Shown here: piece by piece, positions 34,278-43,179 of the stretch
How positions within the stretch are numbered: the first letter of the stretch is position 1
How the letters are laid out: each line of letters opens with the position of its first letter
Source of the DNA: Sphingosinicella sp942492965
GTDB lineage: Bacteria; Pseudomonadota; Alphaproteobacteria; Sphingomonadales; Sphingomonadaceae
DNA: 64,000 nt
Reading direction: 5' to 3'
NCBI GenBank assembly: GCA_942492965.1
Contig: OW818656.1
Location: 62,001 to 126,000 of the forward strand
Made by a program: the position numbers and the translations under genes
Notes under the pieces: generated by a model
Databases searched by the model: none
What the model saw: the letters and a program-made list of their open reading frames with translations, nothing else
What the model was told of the DNA's origin: nothing

Positions 34278-35327
34278 ATGAACTCTGTTCGGCCCTTCGC
34301 AGCGGCCCTCTTCCTTGCCATCGCCGCATGTTCGGCGAGCGATGAGGCGGCGAAGCCGTCCGAAGCCGCGCCCGTACCGGTACGCGTGGCCGAAGCCCGC
34401 CCCGTGGAGAGCGCCGACACTTTCCGCGCGGTCGGAACCGTACGGCTGCGCCGCGAAATCGATCTGGGCTTCACGACACCGGGCCGCATCGCCGCCATCG
34501 CGGTGGAGGAAGGCGACCGCGTGCGGAAGGGCCAGCTGCTCGCCGCGCTCGACACGACCACCGTCGGTGCAGATCTCGCCGCCGCCGCGGCCGAGCGCAC
34601 CCGCGCTCAGGCGGATCTCGCCCGTGCGCGCGATCTTTTCGCAAAGGGCTGGGTCACGCGCGCGCGGCTCGACACCGCCGAAGCCGCCTACCGCGCGGCG
34701 GCGGCCGCAACCACGTCCGCCCAGTTCGCCGCCACCACCGCCCGCATCACGGCACCTGCGGACGGCCATATTCTCCGCCGCTTTGCCGAGGTGAATCAGG
34801 TCGTGAACGCCGGAACGCCGGTCATCAGCTTCGGCGATAATCGAGACGGCTTCGTGCTGCGCGTCCCCATCACCGATGTGCAGGCCGCCGGCATCATCCG
34901 CACCGGCAGCGTTCCCATCGACATCCTAGCACTCGGCCCCGCCCCCCGTGCCGCCCGCATCATCGAGGTTGCCGGTCGCGCCGACGAGCGCACCGGAACC
35001 TTCGCGGTCGAACTCGCGCTCCCGCCCGATCCGGCGCTGAGGTCCGGCCAGATCGGCCATGCCACGCTCTCCATGCGCGGTGGCGGCCCGGAAACGATGC
35101 TCGTGCCAAGCAGCGCGGTGTTCGCGGCGCGCGCCGGGGAGGCCTTCGTCTATGTGCTTGATGAGAGCGGCAAGCGGGTAAAGCCTCGCCGCATCGTCAC
35201 GGGCGCCATGAATGACCGGGGCGTCGCGGTTCTCGCCGGGCTCAAGGCTGGGGAACGTATCGCCGTCACCGGGATCAGCCAGCTTACCGACGGCAGCCGC
35301 GTTACCCCAACCGTCTCCGGCACATGA
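34278..35327 (+). CDS. RND efflux periplasmic adaptor (membrane fusion protein)
   Basis: The 349-residue lipoprotein (signal MNSVRPFAAALFLAIAACSAS) has a biotinyl-lipoyl-like half (GFTTPGRIAAIAVEEGDRVRKG), a short hairpin, the second lipoyl half (APADGHILRRFAEVNQVV) and beta-barrel segments. It links the pump at 35324-38398 to an outer-membrane channel; no TolC-like gene is present in the window. It overlaps the pump gene by 4 bases. Confidence 0.9.
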   Translation: MNSVRPFAAALFLAIAACSASDEAAKPSEAAPVPVRVAEARPVESADTFRAVGTVRLRREIDLGFTTPGRIAAIAVEEGDRVRKGQLLAALDTTTVGADLAAAAAERTRAQADLARARDLFAKGWVTRARLDTAEAAYRAAAAATTSAQFAATTARITAPADGHILRRFAEVNQVVNAGTPVISFGDNRDGFVLRVPITDVQAAGIIRTGSVPIDILALGPAPRAARIIEVAGRADERTGTFAVELALPPDPALRSGQIGHATLSMRGGGPETMLVPSSAVFAARAGEAFVYVLDESGKRVKPRRIVTGAMNDRGVAVLAGLKAGERIAVTGISQLTDGSRVTPTVSGT

Positions 35328-38300
35328 ACCTCGCCGGCTTCGCCGTCAGCCGCTGGCAGCTGACGCTCGTCCTCTTCACGCTGCTTGCCGCGCTCGGCAT
35401 CTATGCCTTCCTCAACATTCCGCGCGCCGTCGATCCGCATCTGCCGATCCCCGTCGTGCTCGTCGTCGCCTCGCAGCCCGGCGCCGATGCGCAGGATATG
35501 GAGGAAACCGTCGCAAAGCCGATCGAAGAGGTGATCAAGGGGCTCGACGGCATCGTCGATGTCGATTCCACCTCGAAGGACGGCACCTCGGTCATCACCG
35601 CCGAGTTCGAATGGGGCGGCGATCCGGAACAGCATTTCGACGAGGTCGTGCGTGAGATCGGCGCCATCCGCGACCGTCTGCCTTCCGGCCTTGCCAGCCT
35701 CCAGTACCTGAAGGTCCGCACCAGCGACGCCGCCGTCGTCCAGCTCGCACTCGTCAGTGATTCGGCCTCGTGGCGGCGCATGGAAAAATATGCGACCGAC
35801 CTTTCCGAGCGTCTTTCGCGCGTCGATGGCATCCGCTCCACCGAGATTTACGGCCTGCCTAACCCGGAGGTCCGCATCGCCATCGATGGCGGCCGCCTCG
35901 CAGAGTTCAAGATTCCGCCATCGTCGCTCGTCACCGCGCTCCAGAGCGGCGGCGTCGATCTGCCCGCGGGCGCCGTCCACTCTGGCGAGCACCGGCTGAA
36001 CGTCGACGCCGGCGGCGCCTATCGCGACCTCGCCGAGATTCGCGCGGTGCCGATCCGCGCCGAAGACGGAACGCTGGTGCGTGTCGGCGACGTCGCCGAG
36101 GTAAACTGGTCTACCGCCGAACACACGCACATCACGCGGTTCAACGGCAAGCGCGCCGTGTTCGTCACCGCGATGCAGAAGGAAAACGGCAACGTCCTCG
36201 GCATCCGCAAGGACATCGAGACCGCGCTCGCAGCGGCACGCAGCCAGCTTCCGCCCGACATCAAGCTCGAACTCGGCTTCGATCAGTCGCGTGATATCCG
36301 CAACCGGCTTGATACGCTCGCGCGCGATTTCGGCATCGCGCTCGGCCTCGTGCTCATCACGCTGCTGCCCCTCGGCCCCCGCGCCTCGCTGATCGTGATG
36401 ATCTCGATCCCGCTCAGCCTCGCGACCGGCGTGCTGCTGCTGCACGTGTTCAACTTTTCGCTGAACCAGCTTTCCGTCTCGGGTTTCATCCTCGCGCTCG
36501 GGCTCATCGTCGATGACTCTATCGTGGTGACGGAGAACATTTCTCGCCACCTGCGCATGGGCGCGGAGCGCACCGCCGCCGCACTTTCGGGCACAAAGGA
36601 AATCACCGCCGCCGTATTCGGCTCCACGGGCGTGTTGCTGTTCGCCTTCCTGCCGCTGGTGTTCCTCCCGGGCGGGGCAGGCGAGTTCACGCGGTCGCTG
36701 CCGCTTGCCGTGATCTACACAGTCGGGGCGTCGCTCGTCGTCTCGCTCACGATCATCCCGTTTCTCGCCAGCCGCGTTCTGCGCCGCGACGATGATCCCG
36801 AAGGCAATGCGATCCTGAAGGCGCTCACGCGCGGCATCCACCGCCTCTATGGCCCCGTACTGCACTACGCGCTCGAAAAACCGCAGCGCACGCTCGCGAT
36901 TTCGATGGCGCTGTGCATCGGTGCGCTCGGCCTGATCCCGGTGGCGGGCTGGCAGCTCTTTCCCGCTTCGGATGCGCCCTATTTCATGGTGGAGGTCGAA
37001 ACCCCCGAAGGGACGAGCGTTGCCCAGACCGACCGGGTCGTCCGCCGAGTCGCGGACGAAGTGGCGAAACAGGCCAGCGTGACCGCGTTCATGGAAAACA
37101 GCGGTGCGGGCAATCCGCAGGTCTATTACAATGTGCGTTCGCTCACCGAGGAAACGCGCAAGGGTGCCGTCTTCGTGGTGCTCGACGAATGGCACGCGAA
37201 AGAGAGCGACGCGATGCTGGACAGGCTGCGCGCCAAGTTCAGCACCGATCCCGACGCGCGTATCACGGTCCGCAAGTTCGAGAACGGTCCGCCGATCGAT
37301 GCGCCGATTGCCATCCGCATCAGCGGCCCCGACAACAGCGTGCTCAAAATGATCGCCGGCGAAGTCGCGAAGATCATCCGCGCCACGCCCGGCACGCGCG
37401 ACATCGACAATCCCCTCGCGGTCGACCGCGTCGACCTCGACCTCGGTCTCGATGCGGACAAGGCAGCGCTGCTCGGCGTGCAGCCGGGCGAGCCCCGGCG
37501 CGCACTGCGTCTCGCCATCGCCGGTGAACGTGCCGCGAACTTTCGCGACGACGAAGGAGATACCTATCCCATCGTCGTGCGGCTTCCCATGGAGGAGCGG
37601 CAGCCCGTTTCCGCGCTGCAATCCGTCTACATCACCACCAGCAGCGGCAGCGCGATACCGCTCGCGGAAGTGGCCAAACCGTATCTGAAGAGCGTGCCGC
37701 CGCGCATCGATCGCTACCAGCTCGAACGCAACATCACCGTCACCGCTTGGACGCAGGCCGGCTATCTTACCTCCCGCGTCAACAAGGATGTCGTTGAGCG
37801 CCTGCAAAGCCTCACGCTGCCGCAGGGCTATGCGCTCGGCATCGGCGGCGAGGCGGAAGCGAGCGCGCAGAGCTTCGACGGCATCGGCAGCATCCTGCTG
37901 CTCGCCGTGTTCAGCATCATGGCCGTGCTCGTCGCCGAATTCGGGCGCTTCCGCGAGGTCGCGGTGGTCGCGGGCGTCATCCCGCTCGGCATGTTCGGCG
38001 GCATCATCGCGCTGCTGCTCACCGGCTATCCGATGAGCTACATGGGCATCATCGGCTTCGTTGCGCTCATCGGCATCGAGATCAAGAACTCGATCCTTCT
38101 CGTCGATTTCACCTCGCAGCTTCGCGCGCGCGGGCTTGGCCTTCGCGAAGCGATCGAGCAGGCGGGCGAAATCCGCTTCCTGCCGGTGCTGCTCACCTCG
38201 GTCACGGCGATCGGTGGCCTGATGCCGCTCGCACTCGGCGGCTCGGCGCTCTATTCGCCGCTGGCATGGGTCATCATCGGGGGCCTCATCTCCTCGACGC

Positions 38301-38398
38301 TGCTCAGCCGCATCGTCACCCCGGTCATGTACCTGCTGCTGGCACGGCCCCGCACGCGGAGACGGCGTAGACCCTTCGCTCAGCTCTTCAGCCGGTAG
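35324..38398 (+). CDS. RND-family efflux transporter permease
   Basis: The 1024-residue protein has the duplicated RND plan with twelve spans and two large periplasmic loops. It opens MNLAGFAVSRWQLTLVLFTL, with IPRAVDPHLPIPVVLVVASQ, then the span-4 block SGFILALGLIVDDSIVVTENI and the second-half MGIIGFVALIGIEIKNSILLV. It is of the AcrB/MexF-like type driven by protons, exporting drugs, dyes or metabolites; substrate unknown. The 3' end overlaps the convergent ABC permease gene by 19 bases. Confidence 0.92.
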   Translation: MNLAGFAVSRWQLTLVLFTLLAALGIYAFLNIPRAVDPHLPIPVVLVVASQPGADAQDMEETVAKPIEEVIKGLDGIVDVDSTSKDGTSVITAEFEWGGDPEQHFDEVVREIGAIRDRLPSGLASLQYLKVRTSDAAVVQLALVSDSASWRRMEKYATDLSERLSRVDGIRSTEIYGLPNPEVRIAIDGGRLAEFKIPPSSLVTALQSGGVDLPAGAVHSGEHRLNVDAGGAYRDLAEIRAVPIRAEDGTLVRVGDVAEVNWSTAEHTHITRFNGKRAVFVTAMQKENGNVLGIRKDIETALAAARSQLPPDIKLELGFDQSRDIRNRLDTLARDFGIALGLVLITLLPLGPRASLIVMISIPLSLATGVLLLHVFNFSLNQLSVSGFILALGLIVDDSIVVTENISRHLRMGAERTAAALSGTKEITAAVFGSTGVLLFAFLPLVFLPGGAGEFTRSLPLAVIYTVGASLVVSLTIIPFLASRVLRRDDDPEGNAILKALTRGIHRLYGPVLHYALEKPQRTLAISMALCIGALGLIPVAGWQLFPASDAPYFMVEVETPEGTSVAQTDRVVRRVADEVAKQASVTAFMENSGAGNPQVYYNVRSLTEETRKGAVFVVLDEWHAKESDAMLDRLRAKFSTDPDARITVRKFENGPPIDAPIAIRISGPDNSVLKMIAGEVAKIIRATPGTRDIDNPLAVDRVDLDLGLDADKAALLGVQPGEPRRALRLAIAGERAANFRDDEGDTYPIVVRLPMEERQPVSALQSVYITTSSGSAIPLAEVAKPYLKSVPPRIDRYQLERNITVTAWTQAGYLTSRVNKDVVERLQSLTLPQGYALGIGGEAEASAQSFDGIGSILLLAVFSIMAVLVAEFGRFREVAVVAGVIPLGMFGGIIALLLTGYPMSYMGIIGFVALIGIEIKNSILLVDFTSQLRARGLGLREAIEQAGEIRFLPVLLTSVTAIGGLMPLALGGSALYSPLAWVIIGGLISSTLLSRIVTPVMYLLLARPRTRRRRRPFAQLFSR

Positions 38399-39143
38399 CC
38401 CGTCCTGAAGATCCACCAGACGATGGCGAGGCAAAGCGTCAGGAAACCGAACATCGCCGCAAGGCTGAGTTCGACGCTGACGTCGCCCTGGCCGAAGAAG
38501 CTCCAGCGGAAGCCGCTCATCAGATAGACGATGGGGTTGAACAGCGTCGCCGTGCGCCACGCCGCGGGCAGCATGTCGATCGAATAAAAGGCGCCGCCCA
38601 GGAACGTGAGCGGCATCACCACGAGCAGCGGAATGATCTGAAGCTGCTCGAAGTTTTTCGCCCAGATGCCGATGATGAAGCCGAACAGGCAGAACGTCAC
38701 CGCCAGCAGCACCATGAACAGCATCATCCAGAGCGGGTGCACGATATCGATGTCGACGAAGAGGTTGGCGGTCCCGAGAATCACGACGCCGAGAATCACC
38801 GATTTCGTTGCAGCCGCGCCGACATAGGCGAGCACAATCTCGAACGCCGAGATCGGCGCGGACAGCAGCTCATAGATCGTTCCTACCCACTTCGGCATGT
38901 AGATGCCGAACGAGGCGTTGGAGATGCTTTCGGTCAGCATGGTGAGCAGCATCAGTCCCGGCACGATGAACGCGCCGTAGGGAACCGTGCCGACCTCCTG
39001 CATCCGCGAGCCGATCGCCGATCCGAACACGATGAAGTAGAGCGTCGTCGTGATGACGGGCGTGATCAGGCTCGTCCAGATCGTGCGCCGGAAGCGCGCC
39101 AGTTCAAACTTGTAGATCGCCCAGACGGCGTAGCGGTTGAAGA

Positions 39144-39147
<4 letters not shown>
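38380..39147 (-). CDS. ABC-2 type transporter permease
   Basis: The 255-residue protein has six predicted spans, starting VIFNRYAVWAIYKFELARF. The ABC-2 signature is LLVVMPLTFLGGAFYSIDMLP, followed by NPIVYLMSGFRW. AGGAGG stands 7 bases before the GTG at 39147, which also overlaps the ATPase stop (GTGA). The frame is open to 39564 but that part is antisense-phase ATPase sequence. It is similar in plan to YadH; exported substrate unknown. Confidence 0.9.
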
Positions 39148-40079
<932 letters not shown>

Positions 40080-40124
40080 CGGACGTGTTTAGACGTTTTT
40101 GCGCGAACGCAAAACCGTCCGTAC

Positions 40125-40874
40125 TCAGGCACCGAGGAGCGCTGACCCCTTCTGTATAAAAACCGCATCGATCGTCGAGAGGCGGCCGTTGCGGCCGAAC
40201 TGAAGCATGTCCGTAATGTCGAACAGCTTGAACCCGTAGCCGTCCAGCGTCGAAATGAAGGTCGCGAATTCGTATCCACCCTCGTACCGCTCGGCCACGG
40301 AAACCTCGGCGATAAGGCATTGAATGTCGGGAAAGAGGCCGGTCGCACCGGCCAGAACCTCCAGCTCGAAGCCTTCGGAGTCAACCTTCAACAGGTATGG
40401 TTTTGGCCACGCGGTGCGGTCGAATGAATCGAGGCGTTTGACCGGCACGGTTACGGCGCGCGTCTCACGCGTCCAGCCGCGGCGCGCAAACTCATCGACC
40501 TGACGCGCCGAAGGTTTCGACATCGTGGAACTGGTCGGGCGCCGGACGTTCAGGTTCAGCGTCATTTCCGATGCCTCGCGCCCTGCGGCGGCGAAATGAA
40601 CTTCCCCTCTGCGGGGTGCCATCACGTGTTCGATATGTTCGCGAAACCCTTCATTGGGTTCCACGAGCACGGTGTAGGCATCGGGAAACCCTTCCATCAG
40701 CCAGGGCGTGCCGTACCCCACACCGACATCGATGACCGTGCCCGGATTAAGACCCTTGGGTGTCATGGCCCGAAAAAAGGCAGGCGCTTTCCGCAAGGGA
40801 TGCTGAACGTCCTTCAGCTCATATTCGCGCCGACGCAGTGTATCCGAGAAGGCCCGTTTCAGAAACGTCTTCAT
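40125..40874 (-). CDS. FkbM-family methyltransferase
   Basis: The 249-residue protein has GTVIDVGVGYGTPWL as SAM site, YTVLVEPNEGFREHI, and the FkbM marker KPYLLKVDSEGFELEVLAGA. Members O-methylate sugars or small molecules. The acceptor is unknown; the neighbouring exporter might share a surface or secreted product. Confidence 0.85.
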   Translation of the reverse strand: MKTFLKRAFSDTLRRREYELKDVQHPLRKAPAFFRAMTPKGLNPGTVIDVGVGYGTPWLMEGFPDAYTVLVEPNEGFREHIEHVMAPRRGEVHFAAAGREASEMTLNLNVRRPTSSTMSKPSARQVDEFARRGWTRETRAVTVPVKRLDSFDRTAWPKPYLLKVDSEGFELEVLAGATGLFPDIQCLIAEVSVAERYEGGYEFATFISTLDGYGFKLFDITDMLQFGRNGRLSTIDAVFIQKGSALLGA

Positions 40875-40945
40875 CGTTGAATGTCCAGAATTGCCCCGTC
40901 ATCGTCAGTATCATCGACGGGACAACTGGCAAAGGCCCAAGCGCC

Positions 40946-42316
40946 CTAGCGGGTCAGCGCCGCGATCAACGCCCTGTAGTGGTCCAGCGCCGGACCGATA
41001 GCGTCAACCGGCACGCGCTCGTTGAGGCCATGCGCATATTCGTCCTCCGGCTTCATGAACAGGCCGGAAACGCCGTAGCTCGGAATGCCGGAGGCGCGGA
41101 AGAACAGGCTATCGGTGGTGCCCGCCGACATGCTCGGGATGATCGAGAGCCCCTTCGCGCGCCCGTCCACGGCCTTGCGGAGCGCAGCGTCCAGCTCCGG
41201 CAGCAACGGCGAAGTGGAGCTTTGCGGGAAGGGTTCGGGGAGCGTCACCACCACCTTGTCGCCCGCCAGCTGCTGCAGCCGCTGGCGCACCGCTTCGGGC
41301 GGCGTGCCGGGGAAGATGCGGCAGTTGATGTTGGCGACCGCACGCTGCGGCAACGCATTCTCGGCGTGGCCGCCGTTCACCATCGTGGGCACGCAGGTCG
41401 TCCGCGTCTGGCCGATGTGCTCCGGGTACTTGGCAAGAATATCCGCCGCAGCCGTATCGTTCGGGTTGGCCGCGAAGCGCGCCATCGCCTCGCCCGCCTC
41501 ACCCGGCGTCCGCTTCGCCGACGCCGCGAAATAGGCCCGCGTCGTCTCGCTGGTTTCAGCCGGAAACGGCGCATCGGCGATCCGTTTCAGCGCAGCGCCC
41601 AGCATCAGGATCGCATTCTCGGCGCGCGGCGCGCTCGAATGGCCGCCGGGGTCGGTCACAGTCAGCTTGTAGTCGGCGTAGGTCTTTTCCGCCGTCTGCA
41701 TCGTATAATAAAGCGGCTTGCCGTCGGCGCCGAGCGTGCCGCCGCCACCGTCGCCGTTCAGCACCATCGCCGCGTCCTTGTAGCGGGGCGCGATCGCCGC
41801 CACGGTCTTCTGCGCGGTTTCCTCGTCGCCGGTCAGGAACAGCACGATGTCGCGCGAGGGTCTGAAGCCTTCGCGCTTCAGATTCATCAGCGTCTGCACG
41901 AGCATCACGACATCGAATTTGTTGTCGCTGATGCCGCGCCCGAAGAGATAGCCGCCGTCTTCCGCCATCACGAACGGATCGCGCTCCCAGTCTTCGCGCT
42001 TCGCCTCGACCACATCCATGTGCGCGTTGAGAACAATCGGTTTCTTCTTGCCCGCGCCCTTCCACGTCAGGATCAGCGAGGCCGTCTCGCCGAGCGGTTC
42101 GATGCTGATCTCGCTGTCCTTGAAACCGGCGCTCTTGAGTTCGCCTGCCAGATAGGCCGCGTACACTGGCACCTGTCCGCGCCCGGCGACGGTCGGAAAA
42201 GCGATCGATTTGCCGAGCATGGCCTTGGCGCCGTCGACCTGCGCCGGAGTTGCAGCCAGCGTCGGAGCAGCCGCCAGCAGGGCTGCGAGGACGAGCGAAG
42301 TTCCGGTTTTCAGCAT
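40946..42316 (-). CDS. M20-family metallopeptidase, secreted
   Basis: The 456-residue protein has a signal peptide (LVLAALLAAAPTLAATPA). The dinuclear zinc site is seen in VLNAHMDVVEA (H99, D101), GRGISDNKFD (D131) and LTGDEET (E165, E166), and a dimerisation region begins near DPGGHSSAP. It probably cleaves dipeptides or N-acyl amino acids in the periplasm. Ends 71 bases before the FkbM gene. Confidence 0.92.
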   Translation of the reverse strand: MLKTGTSLVLAALLAAAPTLAATPAQVDGAKAMLGKSIAFPTVAGRGQVPVYAAYLAGELKSAGFKDSEISIEPLGETASLILTWKGAGKKKPIVLNAHMDVVEAKREDWERDPFVMAEDGGYLFGRGISDNKFDVVMLVQTLMNLKREGFRPSRDIVLFLTGDEETAQKTVAAIAPRYKDAAMVLNGDGGGGTLGADGKPLYYTMQTAEKTYADYKLTVTDPGGHSSAPRAENAILMLGAALKRIADAPFPAETSETTRAYFAASAKRTPGEAGEAMARFAANPNDTAAADILAKYPEHIGQTRTTCVPTMVNGGHAENALPQRAVANINCRIFPGTPPEAVRQRLQQLAGDKVVVTLPEPFPQSSTSPLLPELDAALRKAVDGRAKGLSIIPSMSAGTTDSLFFRASGIPSYGVSGLFMKPEDEYAHGLNERVPVDAIGPALDHYRALIAALTR

Positions 42317-42361
42317 TCGAATAATCTCCCACCTGTTTTACAGGTGTAAGAAATGAATAGC

Positions 42362-42988
42362 TCAGTCGGCAAGCACTTTCAGCGGGTCGCCGACCAGCGA
42401 GTTCAGCCACTTGTCGGCAATGCGCGACGCCTCTTCGGGCGTGAAGCTCGATGCGTCGAGACAAAGCTCCAGCCAGAGCCCGTCGACCAGCGCCGTCACG
42501 CCCACAGCCGTCAGTCGCACGTCCACATGGCTCGCCTCGGGGCCCAGGATTTCCGCGACCATCCTTTCCACCGGCCGCCGGTGGCTTGCATAGTTTTCGG
42601 TGTGAAGCTCGCGGATGCGTGCATCGCTCTTGATAAGGCTCCAGAACGCGAGCCACGTCGCCAGAAGGTCCGGGTCGGCGATCGGCGGTTTGAAGCTTGC
42701 CATCACGAAGGCGCGGAGCTGTTCGCGTGGATCCGGCCCCGCCTTGTCCGCCGCCGCAATCATGTTCGCCACCAGCCGGTCGCCGACGTCGGCATAGGTT
42801 TCGGCGACGAGCTCGTCGATGCCAGCGAAATAGTGGCGCAGCAGCCCGGCAGAAACGCCCGCCTCCGCGCAGATCACCCGTACGGACGTGCCGCCGATGC
42901 CATAGCGGGCAAGACAATGCGCGGTCGCGTCGATCAGGCTCTGGCGCCGAAAATCAGGATCCAGCCGTTGAAACTGCGCGCGTGCCAA
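42362..42988 (-). CDS. TetR-family regulator, BetI-like
   Basis: The 208-residue protein has a helix-turn-helix (YGIGGTSVRVICAEAGVSAGL, quoted in part) then HYFAGIDELVAETY, with an all-helical ligand domain including LLATWLAFWSLI, as in BetI-type repressors. A TTG at 42988 is preferred, because GGAGG sits 6 bases before it; a GTG two codons upstream abuts the ribosome site. It precedes the M20 peptidase by 45 bases and may control it or the TonB receptor upstream. Confidence 0.85.
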   Translation of the reverse strand: MARAQFQRLDPDFRRQSLIDATAHCLARYGIGGTSVRVICAEAGVSAGLLRHYFAGIDELVAETYADVGDRLVANMIAAADKAGPDPREQLRAFVMASFKPPIADPDLLATWLAFWSLIKSDARIRELHTENYASHRRPVERMVAEILGPEASHVDVRLTAVGVTALVDGLWLELCLDASSFTPEEASRIADKWLNSLVGDPLKVLAD

Positions 42989-43028
42989 CCTCACCCTCCC
43001 AAAGCTGCGAGGCTCCTATATCGGCGCG

Positions 43029-43157
43029 TTAACCATTTGTCGCGCCCCGATCTCCACTCAGCGCTGCTTTTTGACGCGCACGAGCAAGCCCGGCGACCAA
43101 CAGAGCGAGCGCCATCCAGAAACCAAGCGGCCGGAGGGCGGGAGCCTTGTGGTTCAC
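43029..43157 (-). CDS. Possible 42-residue single-span membrane protein after the TonB receptor
   Basis: A GTG at 43157 with GGGAG 6 bases upstream opens 42 codons to TAA. The product has one hydrophobic helix (LGFWMALALLVAGLA, about residues 11-25), then basic residues (RARQK), suggesting an inner-membrane peptide with its C-terminus inside. It lies 22 bases after the TonB receptor stop in the same direction. Not recognised; it could be chance coding, but the ribosome site and placement favour a gene. Confidence 0.42.
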   Translation of the reverse strand: MNHKAPALRPLGFWMALALLVAGLARARQKAALSGDRGATNG

Positions 43158-43179
43158 ACAATGCTCCCGCCGCACGGTG

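Noticed and set aside
35150..38560. 1136-residue minus-strand frame opposite the RND genes
   Set aside because: Composition is Arg/Asp/His-rich, as expected for an antisense frame of a GC-rich gene; the plus strand has clear RND motifs.
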